From Planctomycetia bacterium (GTDB lineage Bacteria > Planctomycetota > Planctomycetia > Gemmatales > Gemmataceae): a DNA stretch of 41,831 nucleotides. The notes beneath the pieces were generated by a model. It did no database searches. It was not told the DNA's origin and saw only the letters and a program-made list of their open reading frames with translations. Both the position numbers and the translations under genes were made by a program. The number at the start of each line of letters is the position of its first letter. Position 1 is the stretch's first letter. The stretch is taken from positions 1 to 41,831 of the forward strand of contig SYHD01000211.1 of assembly GCA_005799265.1 (NCBI GenBank), written 5' to 3'. Of this stretch, positions 1-8,313 are shown piece after piece.

Positions 1-49
1 ATTTCTTGCCGCTGCCGCACGGACAGGGGGAATACGGGTCATTCTGCAT
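1..49 (-). CDS. SEC-C motif protein, N-terminal fragment
   Basis: Only the first 16 codons are inside the window; the gene runs off the left edge. They read M-Q-N-D-P-Y-S-P-C-P-C-G-S-G-K-K, which matches the start of the SEC-C zinc-binding motif (CPCGSGKKYKxC) known from the SecA C-terminus and from many small stand-alone proteins. An AGAAGGA Shine-Dalgarno lies about 5 bases upstream of the ATG, so the motif sits right at the N-terminus and this is not SecA, which carries it at the C-terminus. The rest of the protein cannot be seen, so its function is unknown. Confidence 0.7.
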   Translation of the reverse strand, partial: MQNDPYSPCPCGSGKK

Positions 50-121
50 GCGCGTCCTTCTTTTTCTTGAATGGCGGGTGGGCCAAGTTCAATTTCTTGC
101 GAAACGCTGGCATCAGCGACG

Positions 122-161
122 TCACGCTCCGCGTGTCGGGATTTCCTCACGCGGAGCGTGA
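122..161. repeat. intergenic inverted repeat, 14-base perfect arms
   Basis: TCACGCTCCGCGTG (122-135) and its exact reverse complement (148-161) flank a 12-base spacer. It lies between the SEC-C gene and the end of the symporter gene. There is no T-run on either side, so it is a palindromic intergenic repeat rather than a canonical intrinsic terminator, although the RNA hairpin could still protect the symporter mRNA end. Confidence 0.8.
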
Positions 162-195
162 GATCCACGTTGATAACATATGGAGTCGCGAAATG

Positions 196-1182
196 TCATG
201 CCAGCGGACCAGGCTCTTCGGATGCAGGCGCCGGCCCCTCCTTGGCGATTTGTTTGGCGATGACCGTGTCGAGCAGCAGTTGGCCGACGTGGTAGAACAG
301 GAGCGGAATCACCGCGTAGGGGTAGGCGGTGTAGTATTGCTCGTACAGGACCAGCGAAACTGGCAACGTCTTCTGGCTCGCGGACAATCCGATGGCGATC
401 TGTCGGCCGCGGTCGAAGCGCAGCCAACGGCCCGTGAGCAGGCCACTTCCCAGGGCGAACAGATGGAGCGTGACGGCCAGACCGATTCCCCAGGCGAAGA
501 TCTCGGCCGCGTCCTCGGCATATTGCGCGTGGAGCTTGTCGCCGACGGTCACGCCTGCCTTGAGGACAATCGCGAGCACGAAGCATTGCGACAGGGCGCT
601 GATAAATACTTTGTTTTGCTCGGCAATTCGAGCACACGATGAGATAGCACGCAAGGCTTGACCGAGTATGACCGGTAGGATCAGGCTGACGATCAAGTCG
701 AATGCGACCGCGACGAGTTGGATTTCCGCAGCGGTTCCCGTGAGTCCGTAGAGCCAGGCCGTCGTCAGTATCCAGCTCAGGAAGGTCGTGCCCATCACGG
801 CCAGCAGCGCCGTCGCCTCGTTGCCTCCCGCCATGCGCGTCCACAGGATCGCCGACGATAGCGTACATGGCACCGCGCTGATGAGAATCAAGCCGATGCG
901 CAAGTCCTCATGCCGAGTCGCATGCCCGAGCAGCCACGCACACACCGGCACAAGACCATAGCTCAAGAACACCGCCCACAGCGACGCATACGGCTGCCGA
1001 AACTCCGCGATCAGCGAGCGCGTCGGCATCGTGAACGCCATCAGAAACAGCGATGCGCCCATGGTCAGGCGCGGCTCCCAGAAGTCGGTGGCGGGATGCA
1101 TGACCCGTGGCATCCAGAGCGTGAATCCCACCGCCAGCATGAGAAAGACAAGAAACCAATGTTTGACGAAAAATGAACGCAT
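196..1182 (-). CDS. bile acid:Na+ symporter-family membrane transporter (SBF-like)
   Basis: A 328-residue, very hydrophobic protein with about nine or ten predicted membrane segments and short charged loops, as in the SBF/BASS superfamily (PF13593-like, YfeH type). The motif region around S-A-V-P-C-T-L-S-S-A and the late G-L-S-A-S-Q-K-T-L-P-V-S stretch fit the crossed helix pair that binds Na+ in this family. Start: the open frame extends to 1401, but the extra 73 residues are low-complexity and the hydrophobic protein proper begins with MRSFFVKHW at 1182; no good Shine-Dalgarno is visible. It follows the hydroxyproline genes on the same strand after a 290-base gap that shows no convincing gene. 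Import of an organic anion is the family role; the substrate is unknown. Confidence 0.8.
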   Translation of the reverse strand: MRSFFVKHWFLVFLMLAVGFTLWMPRVMHPATDFWEPRLTMGASLFLMAFTMPTRSLIAEFRQPYASLWAVFLSYGLVPVCAWLLGHATRHEDLRIGLILISAVPCTLSSAILWTRMAGGNEATALLAVMGTTFLSWILTTAWLYGLTGTAAEIQLVAVAFDLIVSLILPVILGQALRAISSCARIAEQNKVFISALSQCFVLAIVLKAGVTVGDKLHAQYAEDAAEIFAWGIGLAVTLHLFALGSGLLTGRWLRFDRGRQIAIGLSASQKTLPVSLVLYEQYYTAYPYAVIPLLFYHVGQLLLDTVIAKQIAKEGPAPASEEPGPLA

Positions 1183-1472
1183 ATTGAGAGGTGTCTCAGC
1201 CGCGTGCGCCCTGGCGATCGCGTGGCATCGCCGTGAAACTGGCGTGCGCAAGAAGGAACGCGCCGAACCACAACGACGGACGGCACATGAAGAAGTCCTG
1301 TTCCGGATGATGCGCTGACGTCCATGAGTAAATGCGATCTCGGGCGCAGGAGCAAGTAAAAGATCATCAATTCGAATGAAGCCATAGATGAACACGGTCA
1401 AGAAACGACAAGCAGCGTCAACACTCCGGTATTCAATTGGGCTTATCCGTACTCATCTGAGGATTCATTTTC

Positions 1473-2984
1473 TCAAGAGCCCGCCAGATTGCCAAGCGAC
1501 GTCGGAAAAATCGGCGGACGCACTGAATCGCTTGTCCAGCCGAACAGGAACTCGACAGCCGGTCCACAGACGCGTCCCTGGCAAGGCCCCATGCCGCATC
1601 GCGTTTGCAGCTTGGCGTCGCGCCCGTTGGCGTGGCGAGACAATTGAGCGAAGGTGACGTCTTCGCAACGGCATACGATGGTTTCCCTGTCGGCCAAATG
1701 GTGCAGCTCTTCCCGCAGCGCAAAAGCTTCCGCGAGTCGCGCGACGAACGATCGCGCCTTGACAAGCTGACGCTGCCGCCGTTGGACGTGCTCCATGCGA
1801 CCGGAAACGACAGCGCCCGCTATTTGTCCTTCGACGATCGCTTTGTCGAGGCCGCCAATGCCGGTCAGTTCGCCGATCGCATAGACGTTTGGGATCGAAG
1901 TTCGTTGATAATCATCCACCTTGACGAAGCCTTCGGCGATGGCGCAACCCAGCAGCATTGGTAGTTCCAGGTTTGCGATTAGACCGAAGCCGCACGCCAA
2001 CGCATCGCACGGCTCGGACCACATCTTGCGGCCATCGGTCAAAGTGACAGCAGTGACGCGCTCGAATCCCTCGGCGCGTACGGGCCAGCAGCCCGCGCAA
2101 AACGGAATGCCGCGCAAGCGCCAACCAAGCTTGCAGGCCTCGACCAGCTTCGTCGGGTGACTCCAGAGAAGAGAGCCCGTGAAGCGTGCGAGATTCCAGC
2201 GCGACGTCTGCTCGGCAATCAGGCGCACGTCGGCGCCGCGTTGGCGCAGATACTCCGCCACGGCGAGCAGGAGCGGCCCCGACCCGGCGACGATCACGCG
2301 CTGCCCTTTGATCGGATAGCCGGACTTGACGAGCGATTGTAGCCCGCCCGCACCGAAAACGCCGGGGAGAGTCCAACCAGGGAAAGGTAAAAATTGCTCA
2401 CGCGCCCCGCACGCCAGGATTAAATGTTTGTAGCCCAACGCCAGCGCGGCATCATGAGAGTCAGCGAGCAAGGTCGAGCCGTCGAGCGCAAAGAGGACTT
2501 GGGTCTTGTTGAGGAAGGTAATCGACGGACGAGACGGTCTCGTCGGTGGTTTGGTGTCATCGTGGCGCCAGATCTGGCCGCCGAAGTGAGGATTGTCATC
2601 AACGAGGCCGACGCTTAGGCCCGCGTGCGCCGCGCTGTCTGCCGCGGCAAGCCCGCCCGGTCCGGCGCCGATGACGAGCACGTCAAATTCACGCTTCAAT
2701 AAAGGCGGGACCGCCGGCGTCGGCACGAACGCGGGGCCGGTCGACGTATCGACGCGCATGCCCGCCTGACACAGCGTCTGACACGAGCGTTGCTGAGGTG
2801 TTCCATTGATCGTCAGCCGGCACTCGAAACAGACGCCCATGCCGCACAACGGGCCGCGCGTTTGTCCCGTCACGGATTGATGTGTGCCGAGACCTTGCGT
2901 CTTCATCACCGCGGCGGCGACGCTGCACTCCGTCGTCGTTTCGACCGGCTGCGCGTTGACGGTGATGGCGATCCGCTCAGCCAT
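1473..2984 (-). CDS. D-hydroxyproline dehydrogenase-type FAD subunit with N-terminal 2Fe-2S and C-terminal BFD-like domains
   Basis: A 503-residue fusion. Residues 1-80 form a Fer2_4-type [2Fe-2S] domain with Cys47, Cys52, Cys55 and Cys68. A dinucleotide-binding GAGPGG (106-111) opens a pyridine-nucleotide-disulfide-oxidoreductase-like FAD domain. The C-terminus carries a BFD-like [2Fe-2S] cysteine set (V-C-R-C-E-D followed by C-G-M-G-P-C-Q-G-R-V-C-G). This is the architecture of the alpha subunit of D-hydroxyproline dehydrogenase and of the related HcnAB and opine-oxidase systems, where the ferredoxin domain is sometimes a separate gene. Its ATG overlaps the stop of the DAO subunit by 8 bases, so the two are probably co-translated and form one electron-transferring membrane-associated enzyme. 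The substrate is inferred from the epimerase in the same operon. Confidence 0.85.
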   Translation of the reverse strand: MAERIAITVNAQPVETTTECSVAAAVMKTQGLGTHQSVTGQTRGPLCGMGVCFECRLTINGTPQQRSCQTLCQAGMRVDTSTGPAFVPTPAVPPLLKREFDVLVIGAGPGGLAAADSAAHAGLSVGLVDDNPHFGGQIWRHDDTKPPTRPSRPSITFLNKTQVLFALDGSTLLADSHDAALALGYKHLILACGAREQFLPFPGWTLPGVFGAGGLQSLVKSGYPIKGQRVIVAGSGPLLLAVAEYLRQRGADVRLIAEQTSRWNLARFTGSLLWSHPTKLVEACKLGWRLRGIPFCAGCWPVRAEGFERVTAVTLTDGRKMWSEPCDALACGFGLIANLELPMLLGCAIAEGFVKVDDYQRTSIPNVYAIGELTGIGGLDKAIVEGQIAGAVVSGRMEHVQRRQRQLVKARSFVARLAEAFALREELHHLADRETIVCRCEDVTFAQLSRHANGRDAKLQTRCGMGPCQGRVCGPAVEFLFGWTSDSVRPPIFPTSLGNLAGS

Positions 2985-4107
2985 GGGCGACTGCTCCCGC
3001 CAGACGCGCCGGCAAATACGGCGTGTACGGAATCGCCGGCACGCTGCCCGTCAGATGGCTTGCGATCAGTGCCGCCGTACCGAGAGCGGTCGTGATGCCG
3101 AGGCCTTCATGTCCCGTCGCGAGCAAGTGTCCGTCATACCCGTCGAGCGGCCCAATCAACGGCAGCGAATCCGGTGTTGCCGCTCGAAAACCGGTCCACG
3201 CGCGAATCGCCGTGAGTCGCGCAAGCGCCGGCATGTACTCGAGTGCGCGGCGGATCATGCGCTTGAGCATGTGCGGCTCAACGTCTTTGTGCGCGACGTC
3301 GTACTGACGCGAGGAGCCGAGCAAAAGTTGGCCGGTCTTGCGCGGCTGCAAATTGAAGGCAATCGATTCAAGCGTATTGCCATGTGCGCTCTTCAGATAG
3401 CCAAGCTCGACCAGTTGATGCCGCACGAAACCGGGATAGCGATCGGTGATGACGAGATGCCCCTTGCGCGGCCGAACGGCGAGATGGGGGAACAAACGTG
3501 TCGTCCAGGCGCCGGTTGCGTGAACGATTTGGTCGGCCGTAATGGTCGCGCCGTCGTGCAGCAGGATGGTCCGTTTCTTCACGCTTGCCACTTCGGCGCC
3601 GAGGCGCAGCACGGCACCGCAGCGGTGCGCGTCTTCGATCAGCCAACGCGCCGCGCAAGGCGGGTAGATCGCGCTTTCGCCCGGCACGCGCAGTCCGCCT
3701 GCCAGGCTAGGCCGTAAATTTGGCTCAAGGTCGGCGACGCCGCGCGTATCGAGAATCTCCGTCGCGACGCCGCGCGCGAGATGGAACTCGTGCTTGCGGC
3801 GCACGACATCCATTTCTTCGTCATCAACAGCGATCCAGAGCGTGCCGGTCGTGACATATTCGACATCGGCCGGCAGATATGGGGCAAGCTCGTCCCAGAG
3901 TTGCTGCGAATAGCGGGTCAGGGCAAACTGTGCCTCGGAATCGTCCAGGACGGTGATGTGTCCCATGCCGGCCGCCGTCGCGCCGCTGCCGATGGGAGCG
4001 CGATCGAGGACGATGGTGGACATGCCGGCAAGCGCCAACGCGCGAGCACACGCCGCCCCGACGATGCCGGCGCCGAGGACTGCGACATCATAGCTCGGCA
4101 CGCTCAT
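2977..4107 (-). CDS. FAD-dependent D-amino-acid (D-hydroxyproline) dehydrogenase, DAO family
   Basis: A 376-residue DAO-family oxidoreductase with an N-terminal Rossmann motif GAGIVG (residues 12-17) and the family's C-terminal [10 protein letters not shown] segment that closes over FAD. In hydroxyproline operons this subunit oxidises cis-4-hydroxy-D-proline to 1-pyrroline-4-hydroxy-2-carboxylate and passes electrons to the iron-sulfur/FAD partner, here the next gene. Start choice: an in-frame ATG at 4122 exists, but the ATG at 4107 forms a perfect ATGA overlap with the epimerase stop and begins exactly at the conserved core, so 4107 is preferred. Sarcosine or glycine oxidation is the main alternative for the family; the neighbouring epimerase argues for hydroxyproline. 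Confidence 0.85.
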   Translation of the reverse strand: MSVPSYDVAVLGAGIVGAACARALALAGMSTIVLDRAPIGSGATAAGMGHITVLDDSEAQFALTRYSQQLWDELAPYLPADVEYVTTGTLWIAVDDEEMDVVRRKHEFHLARGVATEILDTRGVADLEPNLRPSLAGGLRVPGESAIYPPCAARWLIEDAHRCGAVLRLGAEVASVKKRTILLHDGATITADQIVHATGAWTTRLFPHLAVRPRKGHLVITDRYPGFVRHQLVELGYLKSAHGNTLESIAFNLQPRKTGQLLLGSSRQYDVAHKDVEPHMLKRMIRRALEYMPALARLTAIRAWTGFRAATPDSLPLIGPLDGYDGHLLATGHEGLGITTALGTAALIASHLTGSVPAIPYTPYLPARLAGAVAHG

Positions 4108-5048
4108 GTGCGGAGGCCCCATTGGAAGGGATCGGCGTCATCAAGAATGAGCGTCGCCTCGGCGGCGAGGTATGCGGCGCCGCGAATGTGCGGGACAACC
4201 TGATCTCCGTCGATGGTTCCCCAGGCGTCGAACACGCTGCCTACGATGCTCTCCTGCCGCCAGACTTCGCCAGGCTGCAATTTCCCATCGGCGATCAGGC
4301 ACGCGATCTTGGCACTCGTGCCGGTGCCGCAGGGGGAGCGATCGTACGCTTTACCGGGACACAAGACGAAGTTGCGTCCATGAGCTTTCGGAGCGCACGC
4401 AGGCCCGAAAAGCTCGATGTGATCGATCTCGCCCCCATCCGCGCCGGTAAGCCCCTGCTGCGTGAGCGCCCGACGAATCCTCCACGTAAATGCGGTGAGG
4501 GCCTCGACGTTCGTCAATTCGAGTTGTTCGCCGTGCTCGTTGACGAGAAAGAACCAGTTGCCGCCCCACGCGATGTCACCGATGATTGAGCCGACACCGG
4601 CCACGTCCACCGTGACGTTCTTGCGGTGGCGATAGCTCGGCACGTTGATGATGGTGGCGAGGTTTCTTCCATCGTACTCTGCACTGACGACCCCGACGGG
4701 CGTTTCGATGCGATGCGTCCCGCTGCCGATGCGGCCGAGGTGGCCGAGCGTGACGATCACACCGATCAGGCCATGCCCGCACATACCCAGATAGCCGACG
4801 TTATTGAAGAAGATGACGCCCACCGCACACGAAGGATCGACAGGCGGGCACAACAGTGCTCCGACTAGCACCTCGGACCCACGCGGCTCATTGACGATGG
4901 CGCTGCGGAAACGATCAAAGTCCCGACGAAATCGCTCGCGTCTCTCTGCCAACGACCCCTCGCCAAGTTCCGGCCCGCCGGCGATAACGACTCTTGTCGG
5001 TTCGCCCGCAGTGTGTGAGTCGATGATGGAGATGCGATGTTGGGGCAT
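4104..5048 (-). CDS. 4-hydroxyproline 2-epimerase (proline racemase family)
   Basis: A 314-residue proline-racemase-family protein. Both catalytic cysteines are present: Cys90 in MCGHG and Cys240 in the [10 protein letters not shown] segment. Two cysteines indicate a racemase or epimerase rather than the trans-3-hydroxyproline dehydratase branch, in which one Cys is replaced. The enzyme converts trans-4-hydroxy-L-proline to cis-4-hydroxy-D-proline, the substrate of the dehydrogenase encoded by the next two genes. Start: a TTG at 5060 is in frame, but the ATG at 5048 (MPQHRIS) gives the usual family N-terminus. It is the first enzyme gene of the operon, only 19 bases after the stop of the secreted-protein gene upstream. 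The deaminase and semialdehyde dehydrogenase that would complete the pathway are not in the window. Confidence 0.88.
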   Translation of the reverse strand: MPQHRISIIDSHTAGEPTRVVIAGGPELGEGSLAERRERFRRDFDRFRSAIVNEPRGSEVLVGALLCPPVDPSCAVGVIFFNNVGYLGMCGHGLIGVIVTLGHLGRIGSGTHRIETPVGVVSAEYDGRNLATIINVPSYRHRKNVTVDVAGVGSIIGDIAWGGNWFFLVNEHGEQLELTNVEALTAFTWRIRRALTQQGLTGADGGEIDHIELFGPACAPKAHGRNFVLCPGKAYDRSPCGTGTSAKIACLIADGKLQPGEVWRQESIVGSVFDAWGTIDGDQVVPHIRGAAYLAAEATLILDDADPFQWGLRT

Positions 5049-5067
5049 GGAGAATTGCAACCGTGAA

Positions 5068-6087
5068 TCACTTATCCCACAGATACACCACCTGCACTCG
5101 ACTGCGATCCAGGCTCAGCCCGCAGTTCACGATGCGATTCGCGGCGATGTCCGCCAGCTTGCCGTCCCCCTTCGGCTGCATTACCTTTACGTCTGCGGCG
5201 AGGTCGAACGTTTTTTCCTTCAACTCGTCCTCGACCGTGAGCTTGCGCGTGCCCCCGTCGAACTTCACTACCTTGCGTCGAACCATTATGGGCAAGTCGG
5301 CGTCCATATTGACGATCTTTCCCGTGTCGCGATCGACGAAATAGTACACCTTGACCCACTTCGAGAATTGTTCAAAGCCGACATCGCTCACCGGCTTCAA
5401 ATGATACATCGTGCGCAGCTGAGCATCGGGCGAAACCTCGTATGTCTTGATGACGCCGGCGTCGGTCGATTGCACGAAGACTTGCACCCGGCGTTTGGCG
5501 TGATCGAGTTCGGTCAGGATACCATAAAAGCGAACCACACGTAGATAGGGATCGCGCGAGTGGACGCCTTTGCCAATCTGCACCTGCAAGATGGTTTTCT
5601 TGTCGAGAGCAAAGAGTACCTGCATCGCATCGCCGGCCTTGAGCTGTTTGAGCGAGCCGTCCTTCCCTCCGACGATGACTTTCGCCGACTCCGGGATACG
5701 GTAGGTCGTCTCGCCGAAGACGCCTTTCAACGTGACAGATTGCGACACCTTGTCGATGGTCTTGATCATTCCATTCTGATACGGCCCATCGACACGCAGG
5801 CCAACGACCTCTGCCTCGTTGCGAAGCATGGCCGTGACACGCAGTTCCTCACGTAAGTCGTCCAGTTTAAGTTTGCGCCCGAGCGGATCGGTGACCGGTA
5901 GATCCATGGCCGCGAGACTGAATGTGTGTTGTTTGTCCGTCATCAGCTGATGCAGCGTGAGCGTGCCCGTCTTGCCGTCGAGCGCGATAATGGCGCCTTT
6001 CAATTCCTTGAGTTTTTCCTCCTGAGCCGAAGAAGCCCCCAGAGCGGCGAGGAACATCATGGAGAGGGGAATTGTGTTCTTGAGCAT
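5068..6087 (-). CDS. secreted protein of unknown function, beta-rich
   Basis: 339 residues with a clear signal peptide (hydrophobic stretch at residues 5-18, cleavage likely after A-S-S-A). The mature part alternates short beta-like segments of the form GxIxxLDxxxGTLTL and KxxxVTLKGV, suggesting several small barrel-like repeats; no enzyme motif is recognisable. An AAGGT Shine-Dalgarno precedes the ATG. It lies 19 bases upstream of the epimerase gene on the same strand and could be its first co-transcribed gene, but a link to hydroxyproline is not shown by its sequence. It resembles in style the other secreted lineage-specific protein at 13003-13884. Confidence 0.75.
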   Translation of the reverse strand: MLKNTIPLSMMFLAALGASSAQEEKLKELKGAIIALDGKTGTLTLHQLMTDKQHTFSLAAMDLPVTDPLGRKLKLDDLREELRVTAMLRNEAEVVGLRVDGPYQNGMIKTIDKVSQSVTLKGVFGETTYRIPESAKVIVGGKDGSLKQLKAGDAMQVLFALDKKTILQVQIGKGVHSRDPYLRVVRFYGILTELDHAKRRVQVFVQSTDAGVIKTYEVSPDAQLRTMYHLKPVSDVGFEQFSKWVKVYYFVDRDTGKIVNMDADLPIMVRRKVVKFDGGTRKLTVEDELKEKTFDLAADVKVMQPKGDGKLADIAANRIVNCGLSLDRSRVQVVYLWDK

Positions 6088-6192
6088 GGCGACCTTGTCC
6101 GGAAAAAGAAAATGGGCCGGAAGCCGATTGCAGCTCCCGACCCCATAGACGATTCAAAGCCTGAACCGCAATGCAATGCGGTGCGCCTTACC

Positions 6193-6504
6193 CTAGCGAA
6201 TGATGCGGCTGCGCAGGCGGCCGAGCAAGCCCGAACGGGGTTCGACGACCGTGCTGGTCGAAGGAACGGCCGGGGTCGGCGGGACCGGCTCAACCTTCGT
6301 GGTCGTCGCGGGGACGACAGTCGGCCTAATGATTCGGCGCTCGCCCAGGCGGCTGAGCAATCCGGTACGGGCCACCGGCGCCGATTGAGCCTCGCTCTTG
6401 GTGATGGTCGTACCCGGAGCCTTGAGCGGCTCCTGCGCCGGTGTCTCGACAGTGAAGAATCCGAGAACCGCGACCACAACGCCTGCCAGAATCCAGTTCT
6501 TCAT
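6193..6504 (-). CDS. small secreted protein with duplicated C-terminal GLLxRL motif
   Basis: 103 residues. The start is fixed by an AAGGAG Shine-Dalgarno 7 bases before the ATG at 6504; the longer open frame upstream is not needed. A signal peptide (residues 1-23, ending T-P-A-Q) is followed by a Thr/Val/Pro-rich linker. The motif GLL-x-RL followed by an R-I-I-R ending occurs twice, near residues 48-60 and at the very C-terminus (92-103). The protein is otherwise low-complexity and has no family I recognise. It lies 155 bases downstream of a C39-like peptidase on the same strand, so it is a conceivable substrate or partner (inference only). Confidence 0.6.
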   Translation of the reverse strand: MKNWILAGVVVAVLGFFTVETPAQEPLKAPGTTITKSEAQSAPVARTGLLSRLGERRIIRPTVVPATTTKVEPVPPTPAVPSTSTVVEPRSGLLGRLRSRIIR

Positions 6505-6659
6505 GCTGCATCTCCTTGCCTTGGTTAAAAAAAATCCCTTATCCATCAACGCACGACGGCCAGTTTTGCATGGGCCAAAATCGTACGCTGCAACGCTGTG
6601 TTTGGTTATATGGAGGAAAAAGTGGTTGGCCAGTCCCGAAAAGATCTGCGCTTTCTTGA

Positions 6660-7481
6660 TTATTCCGCAGCTTTCAGACGAACGATCTTCCCTTGCCATT
6701 GCGGCTCCATGTCCGCCCGCGCGATCGTTTGCGGCTGTCCGAAACGCGGATCGACCAGTTCCAGCGAGTCGGGACCAACGCGAAGGACCAAGACCGCGTG
6801 CCCGCCCAGGCCAGGCACATCGATGCACGCCAGGAAGGGCCCCGTTATCTGAATGCAGGCGTCATAGTCGGCCTTGATGACCCGAACAACGAATTTCGGC
6901 GCCGCCTTCGCCTTCAGAGCATCGGCGATCGAAGGAACGTCCGTACCGAGGTAGGAAGTGCCGGCCAGATACGCCATCTCGCCTTCGGTCGTTGCGATGC
7001 CGTGATGGTGCAGCAACATCGTCGCCGCGGCCGGGGAACACGTCCACCCGGAGCTTTGGCGTAAACAACCCACGGCGTCGGGAGCGTTCTCCCATGCGGC
7101 GGTATTGATCGTTCGCCACCAGAGCCGCCCGCCCGAATTCAGCACGACGATCAAGGCGACGAGCCCCGCCACGGTCCGCAAGAATCCTGTGCTGGTACTG
7201 CGTCCGTGCGACGCCCACACGACGCCCAGCAGCACCATCGCCAAGACGCAGGCGACCGTCGTCACGCCGCCGACGTGCCAGAACGCATCGCTAACGTCGT
7301 CGCGAATCGGCGTGAAGTAAGTGATGCCCAGGACGAGCACGATCGCAACCGCCAGGCCAACAGCCAAGCGAAAAAACCAGCGCGGCGCGCATTCGAGAAA
7401 GCGCCCACCGACGAGCGCGCCGAACGACGCAGCGAGCGGCAGAAACACATCGAGCAAGTCGAGATAGATGGGGCGGAGCAT
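6660..7481 (-). CDS. membrane-anchored C39-like cysteine peptidase
   Basis: 273 residues. Four predicted membrane segments occupy about residues 8-118, then a papain-like C39 domain follows. The catalytic set is visible: Gln142 (oxyanion hole) six residues before Cys148 (SGWTC), His228 (GLGGH) and Asp244 (ELVDPRFG). C39 domains in ABC exporters cut double-glycine leaders; here there is no transporter or ATPase, so this belongs to the stand-alone C39-like membrane group. The topology suggests the peptidase faces the periplasmic side. The start is an ATG with only a weak upstream GGA. Substrate unknown. Confidence 0.8.
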   Translation of the reverse strand: MLRPIYLDLLDVFLPLAASFGALVGGRFLECAPRWFFRLAVGLAVAIVLVLGITYFTPIRDDVSDAFWHVGGVTTVACVLAMVLLGVVWASHGRSTSTGFLRTVAGLVALIVVLNSGGRLWWRTINTAAWENAPDAVGCLRQSSGWTCSPAAATMLLHHHGIATTEGEMAYLAGTSYLGTDVPSIADALKAKAAPKFVVRVIKADYDACIQITGPFLACIDVPGLGGHAVLVLRVGPDSLELVDPRFGQPQTIARADMEPQWQGKIVRLKAAE

Positions 7482-7531
7482 GGGAGTCCATCGCCGTCGG
7501 CGTGATCATGGAATGGCAACCTAAGATTGCG

Positions 7532-7933
7532 TCAGGCAAGTAGGTCGAGTCGAAACCAGTGACGCCTTGCGGTCTGTTGGGCGTCCGAGTTCATCTGCAA
7601 TCGACTCACGGTCGCCGTGCCGATGGACGTGAGCCCAGTAATCTTGCCGGATTCATGATCCATTTGGAAATGCATTTCCCATCGATCTTCGCGTGGGTGA
7701 AACAAACGCGATTCTTGACCGGTTTCAGAATCCGTTCCCGCCACGTGATCGGATTTCCAGAGATTGCATGCATGACAGGCGAGAGCTAAGTTGCCTTCTG
7801 AATCTGGGCCGCCCAAGGACTTCGGGGTGATGTGCTCAACTTCAAATGGAAAATTGAAGACGGCTTCCGGTGCAAGGCTGTATTCGCATCGATGACGAGC
7901 CCGCTGTGCCACCCTGTCGTAGTGGCGATTCAT
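7532..7933 (-). CDS. HNH endonuclease
   Basis: A 133-residue HNH nuclease. The core runs from Cys16 through E-H-I-T-P (His34), Asn48 and C-H-A-C-N (His54, with Cys53 and Cys56), the canonical beta-beta-alpha metal finger. The C-terminal half (R-L-F-H-P-R-E-D-R-W) is typical of a widespread cyanobacterial and planctomycete HNH subfamily usually encoded next to a small unknown protein. Its ATG overlaps the stop of the upstream gene as ATGA (7930-7933), so it is probably translated by reinitiation. DNA or RNA cleavage is the family activity; the target is unknown. Confidence 0.9.
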   Translation of the reverse strand: MNRHYDRVAQRARHRCEYSLAPEAVFNFPFEVEHITPKSLGGPDSEGNLALACHACNLWKSDHVAGTDSETGQESRLFHPREDRWEMHFQMDHESGKITGLTSIGTATVSRLQMNSDAQQTARRHWFRLDLLA

Positions 7934-8289
7934 CGTTTCAACTCATCGGCCATGGCAGCAGCACGTGCCGCAGCGCCGCGCAGCTCCGCGTCCACGAGCG
8001 CCTGCAGCTCGGCTTGTTCATCGGGCTCAAGAGATTTGCCCGCGTCGCGGCGTGCGCGCCGGCGCTCTAACAACTCGGCAAAGCGGCGCTGTTGTTCAGC
8101 ATTGAAGAATTGATCGGGACGTCGATCCGGGACGATCACCAGGGCGCCACCATTGGTTGGCAGTTGCCCCGCCAAGCCATCAAGCGCTTCCCCTGCGGTG
8201 GCGCCCTGCGATCGTTTGCCGTTTGAGGTGGCGAGATACGCAATCCCGCCCTGGTCAGTTGGTATCGGCTGAATCGTAATGCTAGTCAT
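7930..8289 (-). CDS. small protein coupled to HNH nuclease, HicB-like N-terminus
   Basis: 119 residues, first gene of a two-gene module. Residues 1-50 read as a strand, a turn and then G-A-T-A-G-E-A-L-D-G-L, which resembles the HicB/UPF0150 pattern (strand, loop, then G-x-T-x-x-E-A-L). The C-terminal half is an Arg/Ala/Glu-rich helix pair. A GGAGGAGGGG tract lies upstream of the ATG. ATGA overlap with the HNH gene implies strict stoichiometry, as for an antitoxin, inhibitor or targeting partner of the nuclease. The function is not established; the HicB resemblance is weak and by eye. Confidence 0.7.
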   Translation of the reverse strand: MTSITIQPIPTDQGGIAYLATSNGKRSQGATAGEALDGLAGQLPTNGGALVIVPDRRPDQFFNAEQQRRFAELLERRRARRDAGKSLEPDEQAELQALVDAELRGAAARAAAMADELKR

Positions 8290-8313
8290 CGGGGCACCCC
8301 TCCTCCAGCATTA

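Noticed and set aside
122-868. 248-residue minus-strand frame overlapping the symporter gene
   Set aside because: It overlaps the membrane-transporter frame on the same strand and reads through the intergenic palindrome; its composition is that of a shadow frame.
1183-1472. Frames in the gap between the symporter and the Fe-S/FAD dehydrogenase gene
   Set aside because: Short, without Shine-Dalgarno or motif; the N-terminal extension of the symporter frame into this gap also lacks membrane character.
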